The notes under the pieces were generated by a model. It ran no database searches and had not been told where the DNA came from. It saw only the letters and a list, made by a program, of their open reading frames with translations. Shown here piece by piece: positions 1-7,400 of a DNA stretch of 32,795 bases. The DNA lies in assembly GCA_017645585.1 (NCBI GenBank), contig JAGCOF010000011.1:1-32795 (forward strand), in the 5' to 3' direction. The stretch's first letter is position 1. Each line of letters begins with the position of its first letter. Made by a program: the position numbers and the translations under genes. This DNA comes from Bacteroidales bacterium (GTDB taxonomy: Bacteria > Bacteroidota > Bacteroidia > Bacteroidales > P3).

Positions 1-21
1 GACTACTTGTCACCTAATCTC

Positions 22-1302
22 TTACCAGGCGAAGAGGGGACGGTTCTGCATCATCTCGTTGACCTGGCCGGTGATCTTGGCGCGGACGGCCTCGTCGGTC
101 GGATTACAGAGGACGGTGTCGATCATGTCGACGATAACCGGCATGTCAGCCTCTTTCAGACCACGGGTGGTGATGGCGGGAGTTCCGACACGGAGACCGC
201 TGGTCTTGAAGGCGCTGCGGCTGTCGAAAGGAACCATGTTCTTGTTGACGGTGATATCGGCGGCCACGAGGGCGTTCTCGGCTTCCTTACCGGTCAGCTC
301 GGGGAACTTGGTGCGCAGGTCGATAAGCATCAGGTGGTTGTCGGTACCGCCGCTGATGACCTTGTAGCCCTTGTTGACGAAGGCTTCGCACATCACCTTG
401 GCGTTCTTCATCACCTGCTGGATGTACTGGTCGTAGCTGTCGGTGAGGGCCTCGCCGAAGGCGACGGCCTTGGCGGCGATGACGTGCTCCAGAGGACCGC
501 CCTGGGTGCCGGGGAACACGGCGCTGTCGAGCAGGGCGCTCATCTTCTTGATCTCACCCTTCGGTGTGGTCTTGCCCCAGGGATTATCGAAGTCCTGACC
601 CATGAGGATCATACCGCCGCGCGGTCCGCGGAGGGTCTTGTGGGTGGTGGTGGTGACAATGTGGCAATACTTGACGGCATTGTTCAGATAGCCCTTGGCG
701 ATGAGGCCGCTGGGGTGGCTGATGTCGCCCATGAGGATGGCGCCGATACGGTCGGCAATCTCGCGCATCTTGGCCCAATCCCAGTCACGGCTGTAGGCGC
801 TGCCGCCGCCGATGATGAGCTTCGGGTGGTGCTCGAGGGCCTTCTTCTCCATGTCCTCGTAGTCGACGGTGCCGGTCTCTTCCTTCACCTGGTAGCCAAC
901 CACCTTGTAGTTGATACCGCTGAAGTTGACGGGGCTGCCGTGCGAGAGGTGACCACCGTGGTTGAGGTCCATGCCCATGAAGGTGTCGCCGCTGTTGAGG
1001 CAAGCCAGGAACACGGCCATGTTGGCCTGTGCACCGCTGTGGGGCTGCACGTTGGCCCAGCAGGCACCGTAGAGCTTCTTGGCGCGCTCGATGGCGATGG
1101 TCTCGCTCTGGTCCACCACCTGGCAGCCACCGTAGTAGCGCTTGCCGGGGTAACCTTCGGCATACTTGTTGGTCATCACGCTGCCCATGGCTTCCATCAC
1201 CTGGTCGCTGACAAAGTTCTCGGAGGCAATCAGTTCGATGCCTTTGGTCTGACGCTCACGCTCTTTCTGGATGAGGTCGAAAATTTGGGTATCTCTTTGC
1301 AT
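22..1302 (-). CDS. glyA: Serine hydroxymethyltransferase
   Basis: PLP enzyme that interconverts serine plus tetrahydrofolate with glycine plus 5,10-methylene-THF, the main cytosolic source of one-carbon units. The 426-residue product is full length for the family. Visible landmarks are the N-terminal IELIASENF motif (22-30), the [15 protein letters not shown] substrate-loop region (45-59), and the PLP-lysine motif [14 protein letters not shown] (217-230) with K222 as the Schiff-base lysine. The aspartate-histidine segment reads GDISHPSGL (192-200), slightly different from the E. coli form but of the same layout. The ATG at 1302 is preceded by a TAnnTTTG promoter box about 40 nt upstream. The gene is transcribed towards the left window edge and divergently from the 1611 gene, so it looks monocistronic here. 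Identification is by motif and full-length resemblance. Confidence 0.97.
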   Translation of the reverse strand: MQRDTQIFDLIQKERERQTKGIELIASENFVSDQVMEAMGSVMTNKYAEGYPGKRYYGGCQVVDQSETIAIERAKKLYGACWANVQPHSGAQANMAVFLACLNSGDTFMGMDLNHGGHLSHGSPVNFSGINYKVVGYQVKEETGTVDYEDMEKKALEHHPKLIIGGGSAYSRDWDWAKMREIADRIGAILMGDISHPSGLIAKGYLNNAVKYCHIVTTTTHKTLRGPRGGMILMGQDFDNPWGKTTPKGEIKKMSALLDSAVFPGTQGGPLEHVIAAKAVAFGEALTDSYDQYIQQVMKNAKVMCEAFVNKGYKVISGGTDNHLMLIDLRTKFPELTGKEAENALVAADITVNKNMVPFDSRSAFKTSGLRVGTPAITTRGLKEADMPVIVDMIDTVLCNPTDEAVRAKITGQVNEMMQNRPLFAW

Positions 1303-1343
1303 ATCTGTTTATTATTTATTAATTTGTATTCAACAATATTTTG

Positions 1344-1351
1344 CAAATTTA
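1344..1351 (-). promoter_or_regulatory. Putative glyA promoter, -7 box TAAATTTG
   Basis: On the minus strand the bases read TAAATTTG, an exact match to the Bacteroidota sigma-ABfr -7 consensus TAnnTTTG. Transcription would start roughly 35 to 40 nt before the glyA ATG. I see no TTTG at the usual 19-nt spacing upstream, so only the -7 element is supported. Confidence 0.5.
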
Positions 1352-1402
1352 CATATTTTTTTCAAATTATACACAGACGTATGAAAATTTAACATTATGT
1401 AG

Positions 1403-1422
1403 GGACGCAGCATGCTGCGTCC
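1403..1422. repeat. Perfect 20-bp palindrome (REP-like)
   Basis: GGACGCAGCA followed by its exact reverse complement, flanked by GTAG on the left and GCAAG on the right. It is far more GC-rich than the surrounding gap. It resembles dispersed intergenic palindromes built on GGACGC...GCGTCC that I recall from several bacterial genomes, but only one copy occurs in this window, so membership in a repeat family is inference. It lies between the glyA promoter and the promoter of the 1611 gene and could fold as an RNA hairpin on either strand. Confidence 0.6.
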
Positions 1423-1451
1423 GCAAGATTATGTCATAGTTCCCCATGTTG

Positions 1452-1533
1452 GACTTACCAAGAACCTACCAAGGACTTCCCAAGGACTTCCCATCGACTA
1501 CCACGATGGTAGTACACAAGTCGTATAACAGTC
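1452..1533. repeat. Head-to-head array of degenerate 11-bp units
   Basis: Five consecutive 11-mers run left to right: GACTTACCAAG, AACCTACCAAG, GACTTCCCAAG, GACTTCCCATC and GACTACCACGA (1452-1506). After a small hairpin (CTACCA, CGA, TGGTAG at 1498-1512) two 11-mers follow in inverted orientation; read on the minus strand they are GACTTGTGTAC (1512-1522) and GACTGTTATAC (1523-1533). The register is exactly 11 bp within each arm. It sits in the 308-nt divergent gap between glyA and the 1611 gene. See the similar arrays at 21270 and 32703. Confidence 0.7.
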
Positions 1534-1594
1534 TAAAAACAGGCTCTATGGAGATTTTTTGGGGACGTAGGGAGCGTAATTTGATATTTTTGTG

Positions 1595-1602
1595 TATCTT
1601 TG
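1595..1602 (+). promoter_or_regulatory. Promoter -7 box TATCTTTG, very close to the start codon
   Basis: Exact TAnnTTTG match. The box ends only 8 nt before the ATG at 1611, so a transcript started here would carry an almost absent 5' leader. A TTTG at 1580-1583 lies 11 nt upstream, not at the normal 19-nt spacing. Confidence 0.5.
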
Positions 1603-1610
1603 CAGCCGAA

Positions 1611-2828
1611 ATGAAAGGTGCCAGAATACTTCTGCGGGCCGCCTTATGGTTGCTGCCAACCCTGCTTCCCTTGCTGTCGCAGGGGCAGTATATCACACTG
1701 TGGCACAACAACAAAGGCAGTTCGCTGCAGTTCAACCCAGACCGCCTGTGGAGCTACAACCTCTATGAGCACTCGCGCTGGGGCGGCGGATTGAAATGGA
1801 CGCTCGCACCGCGCCGCGTGGACGGTTCGCAGGTAAGCTTCGACGGCCATGTTGGATACGGCGTGCAGGACCGTCAATGGAAGGGCGGCATCGGCAATGA
1901 GATACGCGACGGCCGCAGCCCATATGGGCTGGTGCAATACATCACCGTGGGGCGCGACTATGTTTCGGCCGGCAGCCGGCACATGGCCGTCGGCAGCATC
2001 ACCGACCCCGCCTCGCTGGCGGCGTTTATGAGCCGCCGGATGTACGACCGCGCAGGCTTGGTTTGGGGCTACCGCTGGCGCGTCCGCGGTGTGGAGCATT
2101 GCATCGACGCCACCTTGTTCGCCGGCAGCCGGTTGTTTGATAACGAGCGGCTGCTCTACCGCGTGCAGGGCGACACCCTCGCCGAGGCCGACGGAATGGT
2201 GCTGCGTTGGACCCTGCACCTGCCGCAAGGTTTCACTTCGCAGGTGGAGGCCGGCGGCACCTGGCCCAACGTTACCATGGTGGCGCGTCTGCTGGCACAG
2301 TATGACCGTAAGCTACAGCTCTCGCCGGTCGAACTGTCGCTCTACCTCCAAGGGGGTATCACCCCACCGCGCACCTCCTACCTCTACATGTTCGACCTTG
2401 GCGGCACTTTCGGAGCCCCGCTCTATTTCCGCAACAGCCTGCTCACCGCACGACCCAACGAGTTCACCGCCAACACTTTCGTTTTCCTCTCGCTGCACCT
2501 CGGCCCCGAGAAGCCGTTGTGGCATTGGTGGAGCAGTTTCGCCTCCATCGGCACCTCGCCCAAGCCTTTCGTCGCCCTCGATGTGGCGTGGGGCTGGCTG
2601 TGGGGACAGGACGCCAACGGACGGCTGACCTGGGAGGGACTCGACCTGCAGGCCACGCACCTCGGCATCATCGAGGCACTGGCGGGTGTGGACGGCCTTG
2701 TGCGTTGGGGGGCCGTGGATTGGGGGATTGCAGCTGGCTACCGGCTGACACACCCCTCGGCTCCCTACCACCTCACACAAATCCAAGACAACCTGGCGCT
2801 GCTCATCACAGCAGCTCTTATATTCTAA
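1611..2828 (+). CDS. Putative outer-membrane beta-barrel protein
   Basis: 405 residues from the ATG at 1611. I chose this start because it begins a clear signal peptide (KGARILLRAALWLLPTLLPLLSQG, cleavage near residue 24-26); an open frame upstream would only add residues encoded by the 11-bp repeat array. The mature part is rich in alternating aromatic and polar strands and Gly/Trp/Tyr turns, and it ends in a short amphipathic strand finishing in Phe (LLITAALIF), typical of outer-membrane barrels. It faintly recalls the barrel end of DUF5686-type Bacteroidota proteins, but without the carboxypeptidase-regulatory-like N-terminal part; that comparison is from memory and weak. The stop is 5 nt before the Nif3 gene, so they are probably cotranscribed. 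No catalytic motif is evident; a lipid or carbohydrate transport role would be guesswork. Confidence 0.6.
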   Translation: MKGARILLRAALWLLPTLLPLLSQGQYITLWHNNKGSSLQFNPDRLWSYNLYEHSRWGGGLKWTLAPRRVDGSQVSFDGHVGYGVQDRQWKGGIGNEIRDGRSPYGLVQYITVGRDYVSAGSRHMAVGSITDPASLAAFMSRRMYDRAGLVWGYRWRVRGVEHCIDATLFAGSRLFDNERLLYRVQGDTLAEADGMVLRWTLHLPQGFTSQVEAGGTWPNVTMVARLLAQYDRKLQLSPVELSLYLQGGITPPRTSYLYMFDLGGTFGAPLYFRNSLLTARPNEFTANTFVFLSLHLGPEKPLWHWWSSFASIGTSPKPFVALDVAWGWLWGQDANGRLTWEGLDLQATHLGIIEALAGVDGLVRWGAVDWGIAAGYRLTHPSAPYHLTQIQDNLALLITAALIF

Positions 2829-2833
2829 CCCTT

Positions 2834-3628
2834 ATGAAAATCAAAGAAGTAATAGACTATCTGGACAGCGTCTTCCACCCCGAACTGCAAGAGGACTACG
2901 ACAACAGCGGCTTCCTGTTGGGCGACGGCGAGAGGGAGTTCCGCGGCGCGCTGGTGGCGCTCGACCTGACTGAGGCCGTGGTCGACGAGGTGCTGGAAAC
3001 CGGAGTATTCAACCTTATCGTCACCCACCATCCTTTCATCTTCAAAGGCATGAAGCGGATTACCAACAACGACGAGACAGGTCGGATGGTCTGGAAACTA
3101 ATCAAAAACAACATCGCCGTCTATGCCGCCCACACCAACCTTGACAACCTGCCGTGGGGTGTCAGCAGTGCCCTCGGCGAGCGGCTGGGAATGCAGAACT
3201 GCCGCATACTGCAACCCCTGGCAGACAAGCCCGATGCAGGCGCCGGCCTGGTGGGCGAGCTGCCCGAAGCGGAAGAGACCAATGCCTTCCTGCTGCGCAT
3301 CAAGCAGTTGCTCGGCCTCCCCACCCTGCGCCACTCGAGCAACCAGGCAACCGAACATTCAACCATTCAGAAAGTGGCCCTCTGTGGCGGAGCGGGCAGT
3401 TTCCTCATCGAAGAGGCGATGGTTGCCGGTGCCGACATCTACCTCACCGGCGACCTGAAATACCACGACTTCCAGCGCACCGACGGACGCATGGTGCTGG
3501 CCGACATCGGACACTACGAAAGCGAGCAGTTTGCAAAAGAAATAATTTTCCGAGCGATATCAGAAAAATTTTGTAACTTTGCAGTCCGAATTTCCGAACG
3601 ACAGGGCTCTATCGTTCAATACATTTGA
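2834..3628 (+). CDS. Nif3-like dinuclear metal centre protein
   Basis: 264 residues starting at the ATG 5 nt after the previous stop. The open frame extends further left, but only as a shadow of the barrel gene. Family hallmarks are visible: THHP with H65/H66, AAHTNLD with H100 and D104, and the C-terminal GHYESE with H227 and E231, which together form the di-metal site of the Nif3 (YbgI, 'GTP cyclohydrolase I type 2 homologue') family. The length matches the short YbgI form; no extra inserted domain is present. The C-terminal FCNFAVRISE region matches the usual end of the fold, so the protein is complete. The precise reaction of the family is unsettled. It is followed directly by the zinc-ribbon gene, a pairing I recall as common in Bacteroidota. 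A promoter box lies inside its last codons. Confidence 0.88.
   Translation: MKIKEVIDYLDSVFHPELQEDYDNSGFLLGDGEREFRGALVALDLTEAVVDEVLETGVFNLIVTHHPFIFKGMKRITNNDETGRMVWKLIKNNIAVYAAHTNLDNLPWGVSSALGERLGMQNCRILQPLADKPDAGAGLVGELPEAEETNAFLLRIKQLLGLPTLRHSSNQATEHSTIQKVALCGGAGSFLIEEAMVAGADIYLTGDLKYHDFQRTDGRMVLADIGHYESEQFAKEIIFRAISEKFCNFAVRISERQGSIVQYI
3574..3581 (+). promoter_or_regulatory. Internal promoter box TAACTTTG inside the Nif3 gene
   Basis: Exact TAnnTTTG match followed by CAG, as is typical of Bacteroidota start sites. It lies inside the codons for the conserved FCNFA segment of the Nif3-like protein, about 75 nt upstream of the zinc-ribbon ATG at 3655. It could give the zinc-ribbon and histidine ammonia-lyase genes their own transcript. 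No matching TTTG is seen 19 nt upstream. Confidence 0.4.
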
Positions 3629-3654
3629 TTGTAAAACAAATATATAAATATATT

Positions 3655-4485
3655 ATGGCCAAGAAAGTCAGCACTAAAAAAGCGGTAGAAACCGTAGAAA
3701 CCCCCACCATTCTGCGTCCCGATGTCGACGTGGCCGTCGAGAAACGCCTCGTAGCCCTCTACACCCTGCAGAGCGTGGACAGCGAGATAGACAAAATCAA
3801 GATTATCCGCGGCGAATTGCCGCAGGCCGTACAGGACCTGGAGGACGAGATTGCCGGCCTCAACACCCGCATCGAGAACTTCACTGCTGAAATCAAGGAG
3901 ACCGAAGCCGCCAACAAACAGCGCAACGTGGAGATCAGCGAGCACCAGGAGCAAATCAAGAAGTACCAGAAGCAACAGGACAATGTGCGCAACAACCGCG
4001 AGTATGAGTCGCTGAACAAAGAGATTGAGTTCCAAGACCTGGAGATACAGCTCTGCGAGCGCAAGATGAAAGAAGGCACCGCCCACATCAAAGAGCTGAA
4101 ACAGCACATCGACGCCGCCAAGCTGCTGCGCGAGAACCGCGAGAAAGACCTGACGGCCAAGCGCGAGGAGCTGCTCTCCATCACCGCCGAGACCGAGAAG
4201 GACGAACAGCGCCTGCTGGCCAAGTCGAAAGAGCAGGAACAATACTTCGTGGGCAACGACGAGCGCTACCTCACCGGTTACAAGCGCATCCGCAACGCCG
4301 CCCGCAACGGCCTTGCCGTGGTGCAGATCGACCGCGACTCCTGCGGTGGCTGCTTCAGCAACATCCCGCCCCAGCGCCAGATGGAAATCAAGATGCACAA
4401 GAAAGTGATTGTCTGCGAGAACTGCGGACGTATCCTCGTCGACGACGACATCGCCGCCAAAGCCAAAGCCCAATTGGAGAAATGA
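3655..4485 (+). CDS. C4-type zinc-ribbon coiled-coil protein (CdsZ / DUF164 family)
   Basis: 276 residues from the ATG at 3655. An in-frame TTG at 3625 overlaps the previous stop and is less likely, since MAKKVSTKKA is a plausible N-terminus. Residues about 30-205 are charged heptad-like helix (long antiparallel coiled coil). The C-terminal ribbon has C230 and C233 (CGGC) and C254 and C257 (CENC), the four zinc ligands of the zf-RING_7 family. Members are thought to act as RNA- or nucleic-acid-binding adaptors; the function in this organism is not known. The stop overlaps the histidine ammonia-lyase start in an ATGA (4482-4485), which implies translational coupling. The upstream neighbour is the Nif3-like gene. 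Confidence 0.88.
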   Translation: MAKKVSTKKAVETVETPTILRPDVDVAVEKRLVALYTLQSVDSEIDKIKIIRGELPQAVQDLEDEIAGLNTRIENFTAEIKETEAANKQRNVEISEHQEQIKKYQKQQDNVRNNREYESLNKEIEFQDLEIQLCERKMKEGTAHIKELKQHIDAAKLLRENREKDLTAKREELLSITAETEKDEQRLLAKSKEQEQYFVGNDERYLTGYKRIRNAARNGLAVVQIDRDSCGGCFSNIPPQRQMEIKMHKKVIVCENCGRILVDDDIAAKAKAQLEK

Positions 4486-5978
4486 ACTACACTTTCAATC
4501 CCGAAGAGAAACTGACTCTTGCCAAGATACAAGAGATTATCGACAATAAAATGACCCTCGCCCTGGGTGAGGAGGCCGTGCGCCGCATCGAGAAATGCCG
4601 CAACTACCTCAACCAAAAGATGGAGACCCAGAAGGTGCCCATCTACGGCGTCACCACCGGCTTCGGCTCGCTGTGCAATATCAGCATCAGCAAGGAGCAG
4701 CTCAGCCAGCTGCAGAAGAACCTGGTGATGAGCCACGCCTGCGGTGTGGGCGACGAGGTGCCCGCCGAGGTGGTGCGCCTCATGCTGCTGCTCAAAGCCC
4801 AGAACTTCTGCTTCGGCTACAGCGGTGCCCAGCTGCAGACCGTGCAGCGCCTCATCGACTGCTACAACGACGACGTGCTGCCGGTGGTCTACCAGCAGGG
4901 CAGCCTCGGCGCCAGCGGCGACCTCTGCCCACTGGCCAACCTGATGCTCCCCGCCATCCTCGGCATGGGTGAAGTCTATTGGCACGGCCGCCGCTGCGAC
5001 GTCAGCGAGGTCTACCAGGCCAAAGGCTGGCAGCCCATCGAATTGCAGAGCAAAGAGGGTCTGGCCCTCTTGAACGGCACACAGTTCATGAGCAGCTACG
5101 CCGTGTGGAGCCTACTGAAGGCCCAGCGCCTCAGCAAGCAGGCCGACATGGTGCTCAGCCTCTCGCTCGACGCCTTCGACGGCCGTATCGAACCTTTCTA
5201 CGAGAGCCTCCACATGGTGCGCCCCCACAAGGGTCAGCTCGAGACCGCCGAGGCCGTGCGCAACTACACCGACGGCAGCGAGATTATCCGTCGTCACAAA
5301 GAGCACGTGCAAGACCCCTACAGCTTCCGCTGCGCCCCGCAGGTGCACGGTGCCGCCAAGGACACCATCCGCTACGTGGCCTCGGTCGTCGAGACGGAGA
5401 TCAACTCCACCACCGACAACCCCATCGTGCTGCCTGACGAGGATATGGTCATCAGCGGTGGCCACTTCCACGGTGAGCCCCTGGCCATGGTGCTCGATTT
5501 CCTGGCCATCGCCGTGGCCGAACTCGGCGCCATCAGCGAACGCCGCACCTACCAGCTCATCGACGCCAAACGCGGCCTGCCCAGCTTCCTCGTGGCCAAG
5601 CCCGGTCTCAACAGCGGCTTCATGATACCGCAGTACACCGCCGCCGCCATCGTGAGCCAGAGCAAGCAGCTCTGCACCCCCTGCTCGGTCGACAGCATCC
5701 CCAGCAGCCAGAATCAGGAAGACCTCGTCAGCATGGGTGGCAACGCCGCCACCAAGTGCTACCGCGTGTGCGAGAACACCGAGCGCGTGCTGGCCATCGA
5801 GCTCTTCAACGCCGCCCAGGCCCTTGACTTCCGTCACCAGGAAGGTCTCAAGAGCAGCCCCTTCATCGAGAAGATGGTGGCCGACTACCGCAAGGCTGTC
5901 AACTTTGTGGACATCGACCAAATCATGTACAAGCACATCCACAGCAGCGTCCGCTTCCTGCAAGGGATGGCAATTTGA
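4482..5978 (+). CDS. hutH: Histidine ammonia-lyase
   Basis: 498 residues, full length for the aromatic amino-acid lyase family. It deaminates L-histidine to trans-urocanate using the autocatalytic MIO cofactor formed from Ala-Ser-Gly, here residues 144-146 in GSLGASGDLCPLANL. The catalytic Tyr sits in YGVTTGFGS (Y55). The selectivity residues are Ser-His (MSHACGVGD, S84-H85), as expected for histidine ammonia-lyase; phenylalanine lyases have Phe-Leu at this site, and tyrosine lyases are thought to have His in a different context. None of hutU, hutI, hutG or ftcD is present in the window, so the downstream pathway must be encoded elsewhere, or urocanate is the end product. The start overlaps the zinc-ribbon stop by 4 nt. 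A heptad repeat begins at its stop codon. Confidence 0.93.
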   Translation: MNYTFNPEEKLTLAKIQEIIDNKMTLALGEEAVRRIEKCRNYLNQKMETQKVPIYGVTTGFGSLCNISISKEQLSQLQKNLVMSHACGVGDEVPAEVVRLMLLLKAQNFCFGYSGAQLQTVQRLIDCYNDDVLPVVYQQGSLGASGDLCPLANLMLPAILGMGEVYWHGRRCDVSEVYQAKGWQPIELQSKEGLALLNGTQFMSSYAVWSLLKAQRLSKQADMVLSLSLDAFDGRIEPFYESLHMVRPHKGQLETAEAVRNYTDGSEIIRRHKEHVQDPYSFRCAPQVHGAAKDTIRYVASVVETEINSTTDNPIVLPDEDMVISGGHFHGEPLAMVLDFLAIAVAELGAISERRTYQLIDAKRGLPSFLVAKPGLNSGFMIPQYTAAAIVSQSKQLCTPCSVDSIPSSQNQEDLVSMGGNAATKCYRVCENTERVLAIELFNAAQALDFRHQEGLKSSPFIEKMVADYRKAVNFVDIDQIMYKHIHSSVRFLQGMAI

Positions 5979-6005
5979 ATTAAGAATTAAGAGTTAAGAA
6001 TTAAG
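5978..6005 (+). repeat. Heptad array at the hutH/MATE junction
   Basis: Four contiguous 7-mers: AATTAAG, AATTAAG, AGTTAAG and AATTAAG. The first base is the last base of the hutH stop codon. Every unit contains TAA on the sense strand, so the three frames are all closed within 21 nt. It is one of six junction arrays of period 7 in the window. Confidence 0.85.
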
Positions 6006-6009
6006 AGTG

Positions 6010-6036
6010 GAGGCTCCGCGCGCAGCACGGGGCCTC
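6010..6036 (+). terminator. RNA hairpin before the MATE gene (weak terminator or leader stem)
   Basis: GAGGCTCC (6010-6017) pairs with GGGGCCTC (6029-6036) around an 11-nt loop. All eight pairs form in plus-strand RNA if one U-G wobble is allowed; the minus-strand copy has an A-C mismatch. There is no U-run after it (tataatac follows). It may attenuate hutH readthrough or shape the MATE leader, whose ATG is 14 nt downstream. Confidence 0.4.
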
Positions 6037-6050
6037 TATAATACAATGGC

Positions 6051-7400
6051 ATGAACATCGAACTGTCTGGACACTACACCCACCAACGTATCGTGCGGTC
6101 GGTGCTGCCAAGCATCGGCATGGTGCTTGTCACGTCGATTTATTCGATTGTGGACGGTTTCTTTGTGGCCAATTACGCGGGCAAGACGGGCTTCGCGGCC
6201 ATCAATCTCACCTTCCCTGCCATCATGATGATTGGTTCGCTGGGCTTGATGATAGGCACCGGCGGCGCGGCGCTGGTGGCGAAAATCAAAGGCGAAGGCT
6301 ACCCTGAGAAAGCCAACCGGGTGTTCACCATGCTGGTGCGCTTTGGGCTGGCGCTGGGGGTGCTGCTGGGCGTGGTTCTGGCGGTGGCGGCGCCTACGGT
6401 GGCTCGCTGGCTGGGTGCCGACGAGCCGATGATGGACGAATGTGTGCTCTATATCCGCCTGAACATGATTGGTATGCCGGGCTTCGTGCTGCAATGCGCA
6501 TTCCAATCGTTCTATATGGCTGCCGAGCGACCACAGCTGGGGACGCTGATGTCGGTGGTGGCGGGTGTCACCAATATCGTGCTCGACGCCATCCTGGTGT
6601 GGGCGCTGGGCCTGGGGGTGGCTGGCGCCGCCATCGCCACCGCTGCCGGATGCCTCGTGGGCGGACTGTTCCCGGTGTTCTATTTCTCCTCGCGCTACAA
6701 CCGTGGCACACTCCGCATCATACCGACACGCATCCTCTGGCCCTACATCGGCAAGGCGTGCACCAACGGACTGTCGGAGTATGTGGGCAGCATCGCCATG
6801 AACATCGTCACCATCTGCTACAACCTGCAGCTGATGCATTACATCGGCGAGGACGGCGTGTCGGCCTACGGCGTAGTGATGTACATCGCCTTCATCTTCG
6901 CCGCCGTATTCATCGGCTACAATATCGGCATCACCCCTATTATCGGCTACCACTACGGTGCACGCGACATCAACGAGCAACGGTCGCTGTTTCGCAAGTC
7001 GCTGACCCTCATCGGAGTCCTTGGGGTGCTGATGGCCCTCACAGCCGAGCTCTTCGCCAGCCCGCTGGCGCGGATCTTCGTGGGCTACGACGAAGCCCTG
7101 ACGGCGTTGACCATCAGGGCCATGCGGCTCTATATGCTGGCATTCCTCATCAATGGAATTAACATGTTCGTCTCGGCCCTGTTCACCGGCCTCAACAACG
7201 GCGTGGTGAGTGCCGTGGCCTCCTTCACGCGCACCTTGGTCTTCGAGATGGCCTGCGTCTGGATATTACCCTCCCTGCTGGGCATCGACGGCATCTGGGT
7301 GGCCTGGCCCATCGCCGAGGTATTATCGCTTCTCCTTTCCACCTTTCTGGTTATCCGCTTTGCACATCAACTGCTTAGCGGTCCAAAGCGTGCTTCATGA
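6051..7400 (+). CDS. MATE-family efflux transporter
   Basis: 449 residues with about twelve hydrophobic segments in the two-bundle MATE arrangement. The N-terminal region (VRSVLPSIGMVLVTSIYSIVDGFFVANYAG, shortened here to SIYSIVDGFFV around residues 25-40) and the AINLTFPAIMMIGS segment are characteristic of the DinF/NorM-like branch common in gut Bacteroidota. It would exchange Na+ or H+ for drugs, flavins or other organic cations across the inner membrane; the substrate cannot be read from sequence. The start at 6051 follows the hairpin and is the only sensible ATG: the ATG 5 nt earlier is out of frame and stops after two codons. Its last 26 nt overlap the convergent 7375-8535 gene. Confidence 0.9.
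   Translation: MNIELSGHYTHQRIVRSVLPSIGMVLVTSIYSIVDGFFVANYAGKTGFAAINLTFPAIMMIGSLGLMIGTGGAALVAKIKGEGYPEKANRVFTMLVRFGLALGVLLGVVLAVAAPTVARWLGADEPMMDECVLYIRLNMIGMPGFVLQCAFQSFYMAAERPQLGTLMSVVAGVTNIVLDAILVWALGLGVAGAAIATAAGCLVGGLFPVFYFSSRYNRGTLRIIPTRILWPYIGKACTNGLSEYVGSIAMNIVTICYNLQLMHYIGEDGVSAYGVVMYIAFIFAAVFIGYNIGITPIIGYHYGARDINEQRSLFRKSLTLIGVLGVLMALTAELFASPLARIFVGYDEALTALTIRAMRLYMLAFLINGINMFVSALFTGLNNGVVSAVASFTRTLVFEMACVWILPSLLGIDGIWVAWPIAEVLSLLLSTFLVIRFAHQLLSGPKRAS

Noticed and set aside
7-1392. Long plus-strand open frame opposite glyA
   Set aside because: It mirrors the glyA coding frame, is rich in His, Val, Gly and Asp as expected from the antisense of a GC-rich gene, and matches no family.
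2519-2833. Long N-terminal extension of the Nif3-like protein
   Set aside because: The extension runs in another frame through the barrel gene and has Arg/Gly/His-rich shadow composition; the ATG at 2834 gives the standard family N-terminus.
4482-5978. Phenylalanine or tyrosine ammonia-lyase instead of HutH
   Set aside because: The selectivity positions are Ser-His in MSHACGVGD, and the rest follows the bacterial histidine ammonia-lyase pattern.
5978-6005. CRISPR or satellite repeat
   Set aside because: Units are 7 bp without spacers; nothing in the window has the repeat-spacer layout of a CRISPR array.
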